Shown: one piece after another, positions 22,789 through 34,000 of the stretch
Numbering within the stretch: the first letter of the stretch is position 1
Layout of the letters: the number at the start of each line of letters is the position of its first letter
Source of the DNA: Rotaria macrura
Lineage: Eukaryota; Rotifera; Eurotatoria; Philodinida; Philodinidae
Reading direction: 5' to 3'
Assembly: GCA_900239685.1 (NCBI GenBank)
Contig: OENT01000460.1
Location: 1-64,000, forward strand
DNA length: 64,000 bases
Notes under the pieces: generated by a model
Seen by the model: the letters and a program-made list of their open reading frames with translations, nothing else
Told to the model about the DNA's origin: nothing
The model's database searches: none
Position numbers and translations under genes: made by a program

Positions 22789-24783
22789 ATGCTTTCCGAA
22801 GACTCTCAAAGTATTAATTCAGCTCTTTTGTGTGACGATTCCCATAGTTTAAGCAATGATAAAGCAAATCAATGTGTATCTTCATCCGTGAATACAACCA
22901 ATCGAAATAATGTTAGGTGGACGGTGCGAAACAGTATATCAAGTGCAAGTCTTCATCGATATCGATCGAGTTTTCGTCGTAATCTAAGGAATACTTCGTC
23001 GATGAGTTCACAATATTCATCACAATCGTCATTTCCATTGTTTCGTCAATTTTATCTTATGCGTAGTTCATTGAAACAAAAACGACAACAAGCATTACTT
23101 AAAAAGTCAAATACAGATAATAATTTACCATCTGAACAATTTCTCGCAGCACCTAGCATAGAAACTAAACATGTCATTATTACATTGTTCATCACAATAA
23201 CAAGTGCATTTCTTTTAATATTAATGATATTTCTTGATTTAGCTTATTTGAATGATGGTGTATCCAATGAAAGTAATCATACAGCGACTGATAAAAATAC
23301 TCTGTGTATTGATTATCCTAAAATATGTGTGATGAAAGCACTAGTTATAGTTGTATTTATTTTTGTAACAATGATATTATGTTACAGTATTTTAGCATTA
23401 TATATTCGTGCTAAACGTCATTCACGTTTACTTGAACATAAAACAAATGAATTGGAAAAAGAAAAATGTTTAACACAAAAACTACTTCATCAAATTTTAC
23501 CACCATGTGTGGCTAAAGATTTAATCAATGGACGAAAAGCACCGGCTGAATATTATGATTCCGTAACTGTTTATTTTTCGGACATTGTTGGATTTACTTC
23601 TATAGCGAGGTAAATTGTTTTATCGAATCGAATTCTCGTGTTTCTTTTCCTTTTTTGTACGTGTATTTTTCTAGTATGTGTTCACCTAATGAAACATGCC
23701 ATATGCTAAATCAACTTTATTCAATATTTGATTCACTTTTGGAAAATTTCGATGTATACAAAGTTGAAACCATTGGAGATGCCTATATGGTTGTTTCTGG
23801 TGCACCGGTAAAAAATGGCGATAAAGTAAATTTTTAGTATCTAAAGTGAATGTGTTTGTTTGATACAAAGCATTATTCTTTAATCTGTTAAAGCATCCTA
23901 ATGAGGTTGTCAACATGTCATTATGTTTACTTCGGGGTAAGCAACAAGTTCGTGTTCCGCGTACACATGCTGAACTTAAACTACGTGTTGGCATTCATAC
24001 AGGTAATTTCTTGAAACAACAAGACAAGTAGAATAAATATTAGATGAATTCTATTCGAAGAATAATTATTTAATAGTTTCATATAGTATATGATCAGACT
24101 CTTCAAATAGTTTTCATTTTTTTTTCTCCAATCAAATGTAAATATGTTGATGTTTACGAAAGCTTCTTTCTTCCATCGTCTAAAAATCTATTTCCTTAAC
24201 ATGCAAAATAACCCAATATGTAATATATAGATGACTGACTGTTATCATTGGCCCCTGGTATTGACGTAAGCACTATTTACTCTATTTTCAATGTAATATG
24301 TTTCTTTCAACAACTCAGAATTTATCGGAGGAAATAAACCGTAGCTCATAAATGTTATGACACTGAAGCTATTCACTAGTAGATATATCTAATTATGCGA
24401 GTTTTCATACATAAGAATCAGAAGAAGTCGATGAAATTCAACATCTTATCAGTATTACAAATGACGTCGTTTATTATCATTTTTTCCATATAGGACCAGT
24501 ATGTGCTGCTGTAATCGGATCGAAAATGCCACGCTATTGTATGTTTGGTGACACAGTAAATGTTGCCAATCGAATAGAATCTACTGGTCTACCTGAACGA
24601 ATTCATTTAAGTGATGATACATATAAACGACTAAAAAATCGAGAACAGTACATCTTTGAAGAGAGAGGTGAAATCGAAATCAAAGGCAAAGGTTTAATGT
24701 TTACCTATTTTTTATTGGATCGAAAAACAACTCAAAATGGAACGAGATCACGTACATCCACAATGACCAATAAAGATGTGTAA
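22789..24783 (+). CDS. Membrane guanylate cyclase, two TM helices, no receptor domain
   Basis: This is a class III cyclase of 456 aa converting GTP to cGMP. Exons are 22789-23609, 23675-23825, 23894-24002 and 24494-24783. Residues 1-125 are a Ser/Arg/Asn-rich cytosolic region. TM1 is about 128-153, a short loop with two Cys spans about 154-181, and TM2 is about 182-205. A signalling-helix linker ([18 protein letters not shown]) leads into the catalytic domain. The metal-binding aspartates are Asp265 (SDIVGF) and Asp309 (TIGDAYM). Glu305 and Cys376 (RYCMFGD) are the purine-selecting pair typical of guanylate, not adenylate, cyclases. Asn383 and Arg387 are the transition-state residues. One chain carries all of these, so a homodimer should be active. 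The large ligand-binding and kinase-like domains of receptor cyclases are absent. Confidence 0.92.
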
Positions 24784-26936
24784 TTCTCTATTTAATTGTT
24801 TTATAATAATTTATTACTATTTTATTGTATCTAATTTTTGTATGGTTCCGTGAAATCTACATTATTACATATATTGTACGAATCTTAAAATCTACTTGAT
24901 ATTTATAAATGAATATAGTTGAATGGAAATCTGTCTGTAAGTCATTCAATAAATTGCCATTAGTTTAACTACCTTTTATCTCAGTTCTAGAGTCTGTCGT
25001 GTGTTTTTCGTGTATACGACAGACTTAAATCGAAGATCTATCCAATTTGAATTAGAAATCTTTCATCCGATAATTAAAGTACTGTACATAATCAAATATA
25101 ACATAGTTCAAACATGAAAGATTTGAATTAAGAAAATTCGATGCTCCAACATTTTGACTTGAAAACTCTTTTCAATATTCAATTTAAATGAATCATCTTT
25201 GATCAAGATATATTTCTTCGAAAAGAATATCTGTTACTTTAACAAGCAAACTGAATGGACGTGATATTCGAAATGAAGCAGTGTCTTATTTTTAACATTT
25301 TCACTGAAGTTTTGAGTTTAAATTCTGAGAACATGAATCATTTTATTTTATTAATAGGACAGTAATAGTCGATTGATTAGGAGATAATGATTATCTATGA
25401 AATAAAAATAGTAATTTACAAAGAATTCAGTAAAACGTTTTTGCAGTTGATTTTAAAGAAAATTATTGGCTACGTATGTCAAGTTCTATAGTATGTGACG
25501 AATTCAATTCTTCTCTTATTCATATTAACCTGGGAATCGTGATAGAAAAAATAGTAGATCAATATTTTTCTTCATTACTTGTTACTATTTATTTTCATAA
25601 GCATTTTTGTCACTTGTTTTTTGTAATCCTTTACTGAACACAACACTTCTTCATACAACTCAAATTCCACATAATCTGTCTACATACATTGATTACATAT
25701 AAGACAAGGACGTCATTTATTACTTGTTTATTTAATCTGTTTCTCATATCATCTTCGTTTTGTTATCTAATATGTCTACGAGAATAATATATCGTATATA
25801 GACTAGAAAACGTATCCATAAATCTTGAGATAATTAGAAAGTTATATGATTATTCCATATTTTTGTTCTGTAATATAACTTGATACGGCATATTACGTAT
25901 GGCGTGACGAATTGAGACGACACTGAATTGTCTAGTGAATTTTCTTTATCAATGAAAATGATCTGCTTTGGGAAGGCAAAAAGAAACAGGATCGTATTCA
26001 AAATTTTGAGGTATATAACACCAATCAGCTAATAATCTAACATATTGCTCAACTACTGACCTTTTTCTTTAACAGTGATTCGAAGCGCGATATGTTTTGC
26101 TGGAAGTGATTTAAGTGTAGACAATGTTTCTGAAAAATTTTACAACATGTCTTTGGGTCTTTGATTAATCGGCAGTAATTGAAATGAAAATGTAACAAGA
26201 ATTCTCATCGTAACTACTCAGTCATTATTCTAAGACACAGTGAATAAATAAGATACAACAAACAAACTATTTAATCCGATTTTTCTTAATAGATAGAAAT
26301 GATTTATGATGTTATAGTATAACCTATATCTTGCATAACAAAAACAGTAATGAGAAATTTGAACTAACAACAAACACTCACTGCAGGCCATATTGTTAAA
26401 ATCAATAATTTGAATGTTCTACAAATGTTCAGCAGAAATACGTTTACAAATAATTGTCAAATGATTTTAGTTCTTGATCTTGAAACTATTGAATTCATCG
26501 ATATTTTTCATTATACTATCTTGTCCAGTCATTTACAATCACTATATTTCACTTATTACCAGTTCTATCTACTACAGGATGATGACAATATACATGCGTA
26601 GTTATGTGCTTATTTGAAAATTTCCTATTTATTGCATAGTAAATCAATGGATTCAATCAACTTATTCTGATAAAATCAATGTCGGAATGCAAAAAATTCA
26701 AATTGCATGAAACTGCTAGAGTACGTTCGAGTCCCATTGAAACGAATGCAATACTATTTCGATGATAGCTTCATCATATTTTCACGAGTTATAGTCTTGA
26801 AATACAGCTGTCAAAAGGTCACTAGCTATTCTCACATTGTTTGGCAATCTTCACTCTTTCTATACTTTTTTGAATGAAGCGTTCATTTTCTATAAAAAGA
26901 TTACTTTCACATAATTCTAAGAGAATTTAATTAAAA
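24784..26936. other. 3' flank and gene-free stretch
   Basis: An AATAAA at 24948-24953 is a likely polyadenylation signal of the cyclase. Beyond it the sequence is AT-rich. The 63-codon frame at 26410-26601 has no supporting features. Confidence 0.45.
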
Positions 26937-26938
26937 TA

Positions 26939-27423
26939 AGGTGCCGCTAATGCAAAGTTTTAGTGGATTCGTTTTTTTGATAAAATACACCTATTCTGAT
27001 TCTTCGTCTGACGCTGATTACGAATATCACCTTCTTTTTTCGATTAATNNNNNNNNNNNNNNNNNNNNNNNNNNNNNNNNNNNNNNNNNNNNNNNNNNNN
27101 NNNNNNNNNNNNNNNNNNNNNNNNNNNNNNNNNNNNNNNNNNNNNNNNNNNNNNNNNNNNNNNNNNNNNNNNNNNNNNNNNNNNNNNNNNNNNNNNNNNN
27201 NNNNNNNNNNNNNNNNNNNNNNNNNNNNNNNNNNNNNNNNNNNNNNNNNNNNNNNNNNNNNNNNNNNNNNNNNNNNNNNNNNNNNNNNNNNNNNNNNNNN
27301 NNNNNNNNNNNNNATTAATCGAAAAAAGAAGGTGATATTCGTAATCAGCGTCAGACGAAGAATCAGAATAGGTGTATTTTATCAAAAAAACGAATCCACT
27401 AAAACTTTGCATGAGCGGCACCT
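26939..27423. mobile_element. TA-flanked palindromic element around an assembly gap
   Basis: About 110 bp on each side of the N run (27049-27313) are reverse complements of one another with one visible mismatch. The ends read AGGTGCCGCT and AGCGGCACCT. A TA dinucleotide lies outside each end (26937-26938 and 27424-27425), as expected for a Tc1/mariner-type target duplication. Either this is a MITE whose hairpin centre could not be sequenced, or the join is an assembly artefact in which one arm was copied. The arms can be read as an open frame only because of their base composition and the Ns. Confidence 0.6.
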
Positions 27424-27425
27424 TA

Positions 27426-29620
27426 CAAAACTTCATTTTATCACGCTAAGGATTTTGACGTACTTTTAACTTCTTCAAGAATATTTGTGATATCTAATTT
27501 AAACGAAAATGACTTACCAATGTTTATCTTATCTTGACAATATTATGATTTGCAAATGAGAGATCGAAGAATAATGTTCACACAAGAAAATTCAAGTGTC
27601 AGACTAGTTTTCTATGTGCACTGTTTTTCCTCGATAGTTCGAACAAGCATTTAGTTAATCGCATGAAAAATTATTTTTTCTTACAATAGTAAGACATAAA
27701 TATTCAAAAAACGGTAAATATCCAGTGAAAATCCGAATTCCTGTTATTTAGTAGACATTTAAACATGACGTGATTGTGATCAATGTGGCAAATTATCATT
27801 GGAAATCTATTGTACTCTGTCTTCAGTATCAAGTAACAGCTGTAATGGCTTCTTTTTTTTTCATTGATCTATTCATCAGATTTTCTTTTTCTTTCATTTG
27901 AAACTTCTTATGTTTTGTTACAAGTATTGTTCTTCTAGACGACAATTATGGTCACTTTACATTGAATATAGTAATCTTTTACAATTTCGATTTCATTTAC
28001 AAATACACATAGACTCTTAAGTTTAATCCAACTAGATAGTGAAGAATAAAATACAGTCTAAGCAGTTGGTTAGAATTTTCCCAAGTATAATTTTCATGAA
28101 GAAAAAAAGTATATTAAAGTCATAAAATATCGTTCATTATTATATATATTCGCCCCCATGAAAGGTCTCTAGAATTATACGGATTAACATAATTCATACT
28201 ACTCATAGAAAGATAAGTTTCATTGAAAAAATTCCTCACTTCATTTGCCTCTGTCAAAGCTCTACAAATAATTCAATCTAGATATATTGATCCATGTACG
28301 AATGTCAAATGTTATGTTCCTCTAATATTGATTAGATATTCCAATTAAATCACTTTGACCTAGTTGAGAAAGAATTCTATTACATGCACAAGTATTACAC
28401 TGTTCGTTTAAAATTAAGTATTGCATTATAAGATAGATCAAGTCAGTTGCATTTTCATTGGCATATGGAATACCAAGAGCAAGAGGAAAAGAACTAAACA
28501 AACAATTCCGGTTTTTTTTTCATCCATTCTATCGTCATCAACTTCAGTTATTATAGAAATATCAATAGTGATAGATCCATATAAGTATTGATTTTGTGAA
28601 ATCAGTGATAAGTAGACGAGAGAAGATACACATGATCTATTCCTTTATTCTATTGAATGCTTTGCGCGATTGAGTTTCTTATGATTATACCGAAAAAAAA
28701 ACAAAGAATTGTTCAACGTCGAATTATTGTTTCCTTCAACGAGATTAGAAAATGAACCGATATGGTAGCACATTATGTAAAATGTGCTCAACACTTAATC
28801 TAAATAATAAGCATTTTGAATGATTCCGTTGATCGATATAGCTAATAGGCTTTACAGGAAGTACAGAGCAGCGTCGTATTACTTAGTCTTGATTCATCAC
28901 TAGCAGAACATCTGCTGTTTTCAACAAAAATTCCTGGTCTCCATGGATTTGATCTAATCAATCTTGGCAAACAGTAAACAAATCGATATCTTTTGACTGG
29001 TAAGATATTTTCTTGATACTTTTATTTATTGATTAATTCATCAAAAATACGTTTCAATATTCAATTCGATTTGAATATTCATAATATCTACCTCAGATAA
29101 CGACTGAACTTTTCTAGTGTCAAACATAATTGAAATCCAATGATAAATATACATGACAGTGAATATTGTAAAAAATAATCATGTGTATTATACACAAAAA
29201 TAGTTAGAAAAGATTTCTATAGACTATTTCACTTTTAATGGGTAAATATAGCTATTGAAAGACGAAATTGCAACAAAAAAGATACATCATCAAAGTTAAT
29301 CGAAGAATGAGACATAGCACAGTAATCGTTCTCATTCGTTAAATTTTGTTTTTGTTAAAACCAAATGTTATTAAAAACTTTATTTGAATAATAAATTTCA
29401 TGGCTTGTTGTCTGTAATTTTATCTTGGTAAATTTATTAAATTGAACTTTTTTTCCTGGAGCAGCATCGTTTTTAAAATCAATATTATTAACATAGTTTT
29501 TCTGTGTATACTTTACACTCAACATACTATTCTTTTTTAATTGAAATTCAGTTGATAACAAGGAATATAAGCAAATATTTAAAAAGAAAAATCTGTCTCG
29601 TTGTATAGTTAGGAAAAAAC
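27426..29620. other. Gene-poor stretch with one possible exon
   Basis: Mostly AT-rich spacer. At about 28857-28974 a TTTACAG acceptor is followed by 38 codons that read like protein (LLSLDSSLAEHLLFSTKIPG, then HGFDLINLGKQ) before a stop. It may be the last exon of an unrecognised or dead plus-strand gene; no upstream exon was found. Confidence 0.3.
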
Positions 29621-29980
29621 CTTGATCAACGTGTGTTGTGATCGAACGTGACTGACGATTTGTTAATGATAAAATAAACTCAAGGGCATCAAAAGGTATC
29701 GAATGCTTCATGAGCCATCAATCAAACGATGATATTTAATAGATATTTAACGATTTTCTAGATTATGAAATCGTTTCTTGTGTCAATCGTTTTCCTCGGA
29801 CAAGAAAAATTCAATGTCATATTGACTCACATCTACAATCATTGACGTTGCGCTAGAGTATGAAAAGTTCGCTGTGTGCAGGAATCTTTCGATAGACATG
29901 CATGAGACCTGAGTATTGTTTCTTCGAATTGCTCGATCGTTAACGTTGATATGAAATATTTGACATCTCCTATTCAACAT
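29355..29980 (-). CDS. Unidentified small ORFs, left arm copy
   Basis: Two frames in the same orientation lie here. One of 65 codons (29980 to 29783) starts MLNRRCQIFHINVNDRAIRR and ends FFLSEEND. The second, 118 codons (29711 to 29355), starts MKHSIPFDALEFILSL. Its first 30 codons are inside the repeat arm and the rest is unique. They may be exons of one gene or separate pieces. I recognise no family, membrane segment or motif. Reading frames and most residues are kept in the other arm, which argues weakly for coding, but the arms are too similar for a selection test by eye. Confidence 0.35.
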
Positions 29981-30190
29981 TTACAAAATGTTGAACGCTA
30001 GAGGAAAACTACCGAAAAAGATCAGGATGAATCTTGATGGATCGTTGAATATTTTCATTCCGAAGAATTCCATCTTTCGTTTACTTATCATAGTTAGGCT
30101 GACGACGTTTAATTTAAAATAAAAAACAAATGTGTTAGTCAATTTTCGAACGATTGAAACGAGTTAGCTACCCAATTCTTTTGAGAGCGA
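29621..30190. repeat. Left arm of a 570-bp inverted duplication
   Basis: This arm pairs with 30447-31016 in inverse orientation. Both arms are exactly 570 bp, with no obvious indels and only scattered substitutions, so the duplication looks fairly recent. The spacer of 256 bp (30191-30446) is unique. The arms carry diverging copies of the same small ORFs. No terminal motif or target duplication was found at the outer edges. Confidence 0.85.
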
Positions 30191-30446
30191 GTACGATACA
30201 CATTTCTATACATATGCTTTTCCACTTGTATTTTGATTTGGAGGAATCTCTTGGTTAATTATTCGAAAACCATCTAGCCATAACATCTTCATTAGATTCT
30301 AGATTCTCTTATCTGAAGATTGAGATAATGATAAGACATGTCCATGACATTGCATCGTAAGTATGAAAAAGTATTGTTTCCCGTTTGGATTGTTTACAAG
30401 TTAATTATATTTTAAATTTGTCTCGGCAGTACTAATGAATATTACA

Positions 30447-31016
30447 TCGCTCTCAAAAGAATTGAGCAGCTAACTCGTTTCAATCATTCGAAAATTGACT
30501 AACACATTTGTTTTTTATTTTAAATTAAACGTCGTCAGCCTAACTATGATAAGTAAACGAAAGATGGAATTCTTCGGAATGAAAATATTCAAGGATCCAT
30601 CAAGATTCATCCTGATCTTTTTCGGTAGTTTTCCTCTAGCGTTCAACATTTTGTAAATGTTGAATAGGAGATGTCGAATGTTTCATATCAACGTTAACGA
30701 TCGAGCAATTCGAAGAAACAATACTCAGGTCTCATGCATGTCTATCGAAAGATTCCTGCACACAGCGAACTTTTCATGCTCTAGCGCAACGTCAATAATT
30801 GTAGATGTGAGTGAATATGACTTTGAATTTTTCTTGTCCGAGGAAAACGATTGACACAAGAAACGATTTCATAATCTAGAAAATCGTTAAATATCTATTA
30901 AATATCATCGTTTGATTGATGGCTCATGAAGCATTCGATACCTTTTGATGCCCTTGAGTTTATTTTATCATTAACAAATCGTCAGTCACGTTCGATCACA
31001 ACACACGTTGATCAAG
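30447..31016. repeat. Right arm of a 570-bp inverted duplication
   Basis: Inverse partner of 29621-30190. The inner edge begins TCGCTCTCAAAAG and the outer edge ends CACGTTGATCAAG. Beyond the outer edge the two sides differ completely. Confidence 0.85.
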
Positions 31017-31029
31017 CTTTTCTGAAATA
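30657..31029 (+). CDS. Unidentified small ORFs, right arm copy
   Basis: This is the mirror copy of the left-arm frames. A 65-codon frame (30657-30854) differs from its partner at about six residues. After 70 bp comes MKHSIPFDALEFILSL, which ends early at a TAG near 31029, because the unique sequence beyond the arm differs. The second frame is therefore truncated here compared with 118 codons on the left. Both copies point outward from the spacer, as if sharing one bidirectional start region. Confidence 0.35.
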
Positions 31030-34000
31030 GTCATGCGCTGTAGAAACATTATGGTACTCCACATCTTCCATTGTTTATCTGCCAGATGAATATTAATCAA
31101 TGACTTGTTTTATCACATATATGTGCCATTTTTCATTTCATTATTGTAAGAATCAGAGTTGGTAAATAGGTGAAACTATTATAAGAATGAATAATGATTG
31201 ATGAATTGGAACACAAAAATAAAATTATGCAATCCGAAGCAATATCTTTCTCCTTAAAATATAGATAATACAAACGAAGTGTTGGTTGATAAGCAAACTA
31301 ATGAGCCTAGAGAAGCATCATGTCATAGATTTCTATTTTATACTGCATATGTTCTATCAATATAATGGACAGCAAGAGAATATGTTAGTTACACATTCTA
31401 ACCTCCATGAGGCTGTAATTACTACCTTGAATATTAATCAAGTAAATAGAGACAACCACTTAAACGAAGCATACCAATGTATCACTTTCCGAGACTTTAA
31501 GATGCAACAAACGAGCAAAATAATATATCTAGATGACTGTTTGTATCGTAAAAGAAAATATTTGAGTATATTGAGTAAGAAAAAAAATGTCGAATGGATA
31601 TGTCACTTCCGATTGATTGAATAATATTCTTGCACACTCGTTTGACTGCTGACTTGCAGATATTAGTAACAATGGTTTGCTGCCTAAGCAAGCGCACGGT
31701 CGCGACATAACATGTATCTGAGAAAATTATGAAAAACTCATATGAATCGCTTGAATAATACTCGGTTCGGTTGTATCTTATAATTGATCCTTTTCTTGAA
31801 TACTCTGTATTATTATAAGTCACCTTTATCTCGAATCTAGTGCTTATGAAATAATTATATTTTCATCATCTAAAACAAAATGGAATGAATAAAAAGTTGT
31901 CAAGTCTATTCAACTAACACATTTGTCGGTCTACTGGAAATAAGGAAAAGAGACTTAGCATTGTCTTGCTTGTTCCATTGTTTTTCTGTTTAATTTATAT
32001 TATTTCCACTGACTGTAGTTAATTTAGATTAACATTTGTATGACAAGATACCATATGTCATTGAAAAAAAAGTACATTTTTCAAAGTATGCTTGCCTATG
32101 ATATAGTTTCGAATGGTACAAAGTAGCTTTTTTAAGGGAGACGTTCGATTTTTGACATTTGCAAATAATGTCAATTATGAAAGAATACCATGCAAGCTGT
32201 CGTTCAATAACAATTTCTGCTTGCAATTCGGCTAGATATTAAAGATTTCTAGAGTTTCTCATCTACAAAAATAACTTTCTCTGTCAAGTAGAATAATCTT
32301 CCGATTTTGAAAATCGTTCTTTTGCTGATAAAAGAATGTCTTGTATCATGCGAAACTATTCGAAGAGTAGTACCATCTCAATATGAATTTTAATATTATT
32401 GAAAAACAAATGGGAAGAAATTTATCTATACATAATTATTGGCTATTGTTGTTATAGGAGAAAAATAAATCGGCTACGCACAAAATGAAAACTCAAAACA
32501 TTATCCGTTCTTGTATGTTCTTATCAGTACCGTATGCCCACATATGTTTACTTATAGATGTTTCTGTTTCTCCTAATATCCTGTCTTTCTTACATAGAAC
32601 TGTTATTCAGACGAAGATAAGACAGTATCATGTTTGATTATAGTATGTAAGTTTTGTTGCTTGTGAAATTCTTTTCATGGTAGAATGATTAAACAAGTCA
32701 TGAATAAATATCATATATCCAATTTAAACAATGCAAGAGCAGCGTCTTGCAAGATCATAGCGCTGATTTTTTTCCTCATCTTGTGAGATCAAACGGATTG
32801 AAGCAATAAGTTCTTATGTCTGAGAAAACATATACAAACCATATTGTAAGATATTTGCATGATTGTGCCTCCCCATAAGATATCTCTATTAGGTCTTAGA
32901 AAAGCATGACGGGGGAGAACGGGGGGAGGGGCAAGATCATCATGGATGTTTCTCAAAATATAATGTGATATATGTGTTTCAGACATTACTAATTATGTCT
33001 TATGATCCGAAAATTTTTATATGTGACTATTTAACCTGAATTGTTGATTTGCTTGAAGATGGCTTTGCGCAAAAAACGTTTTTCAGTAATGCTGAAGAAG
33101 ATAGATCAAGGTATTCATAATAATTAATGAACAAAAATCGAGACTCCAAATTATCAATCAACTCGAAAAGTTCGCATTAAATGTTAAGAAGTAAAATGGG
33201 CCAGACCCTTTCTACTGGGCAACATGTCTAATAAGATTAAGTAGAAAAAAAATGTTGTATTCTAAGAGGAATTCATCAGACAAGAGTCTATGTCAATCTG
33301 ATTCCGTCAATATAACGAATGTTCTTGTCACGTCTGCATATCTTTTATCATAGAATAGTATGATACCAATGTGTTGCAATAGGACTATTGAAGTTCATCA
33401 ATCAGATGTATTATTAGTTTTGTTTACTTTTGAGGATTTCACACGCATGAATTTTTCTTGGTCTAAGTTATGTTGAGACAAAATTTGAGGTTCATGTAGA
33501 GTTTTAAATGATCGTAATTTTACATCGTAAGCTACTAAATGTTACTTATCATTATAAAAAACCAAACCTAGTTCTTCGAGTAGACAATATGTTCATACAT
33601 AAATAGCTTTTGCACGGTTTCCAAACAAAAGTCGAATTAAGCAATTAGACTTATTCTAACGCTACTTGAACATTCATCGAAGATAACTATGATTAGAACG
33701 TTTCAATGACTATTTTCTGAATTGAATTTCTGCTAAATGTTCTTTGAATGCATGATCTATATTGAATGCACACATAATTATAATCGAATTCGTCCATTCG
33801 AATTAATTAAATTATGCTTTTTTTTCCATAATACAATATCTTCTTAAAAGTGAGCACGCTTGAAATCAACTAGAGTGTGCCCACATAAAGAAGAATTTTT
33901 TTTCTTTGCTTATAGGACAAATTTTAGATCACTCCTCTGTAATGTAGAAGATATGGTTTCACCAGCTCTTTTCACGTTCGGAAACAGATTTGACCGTTCC

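Noticed and set aside
23686-23994. 102-codon minus-strand frame across the guanylate cyclase
   Set aside because: It is antisense to the conserved catalytic exons, which are clearly coding on the plus strand.
26941-27436. Two opposite open frames of 125 and 130 codons over the N gap
   Set aside because: Most of their length is N translated as unknown residues; the rest is the same inverted-repeat arm read from each side.
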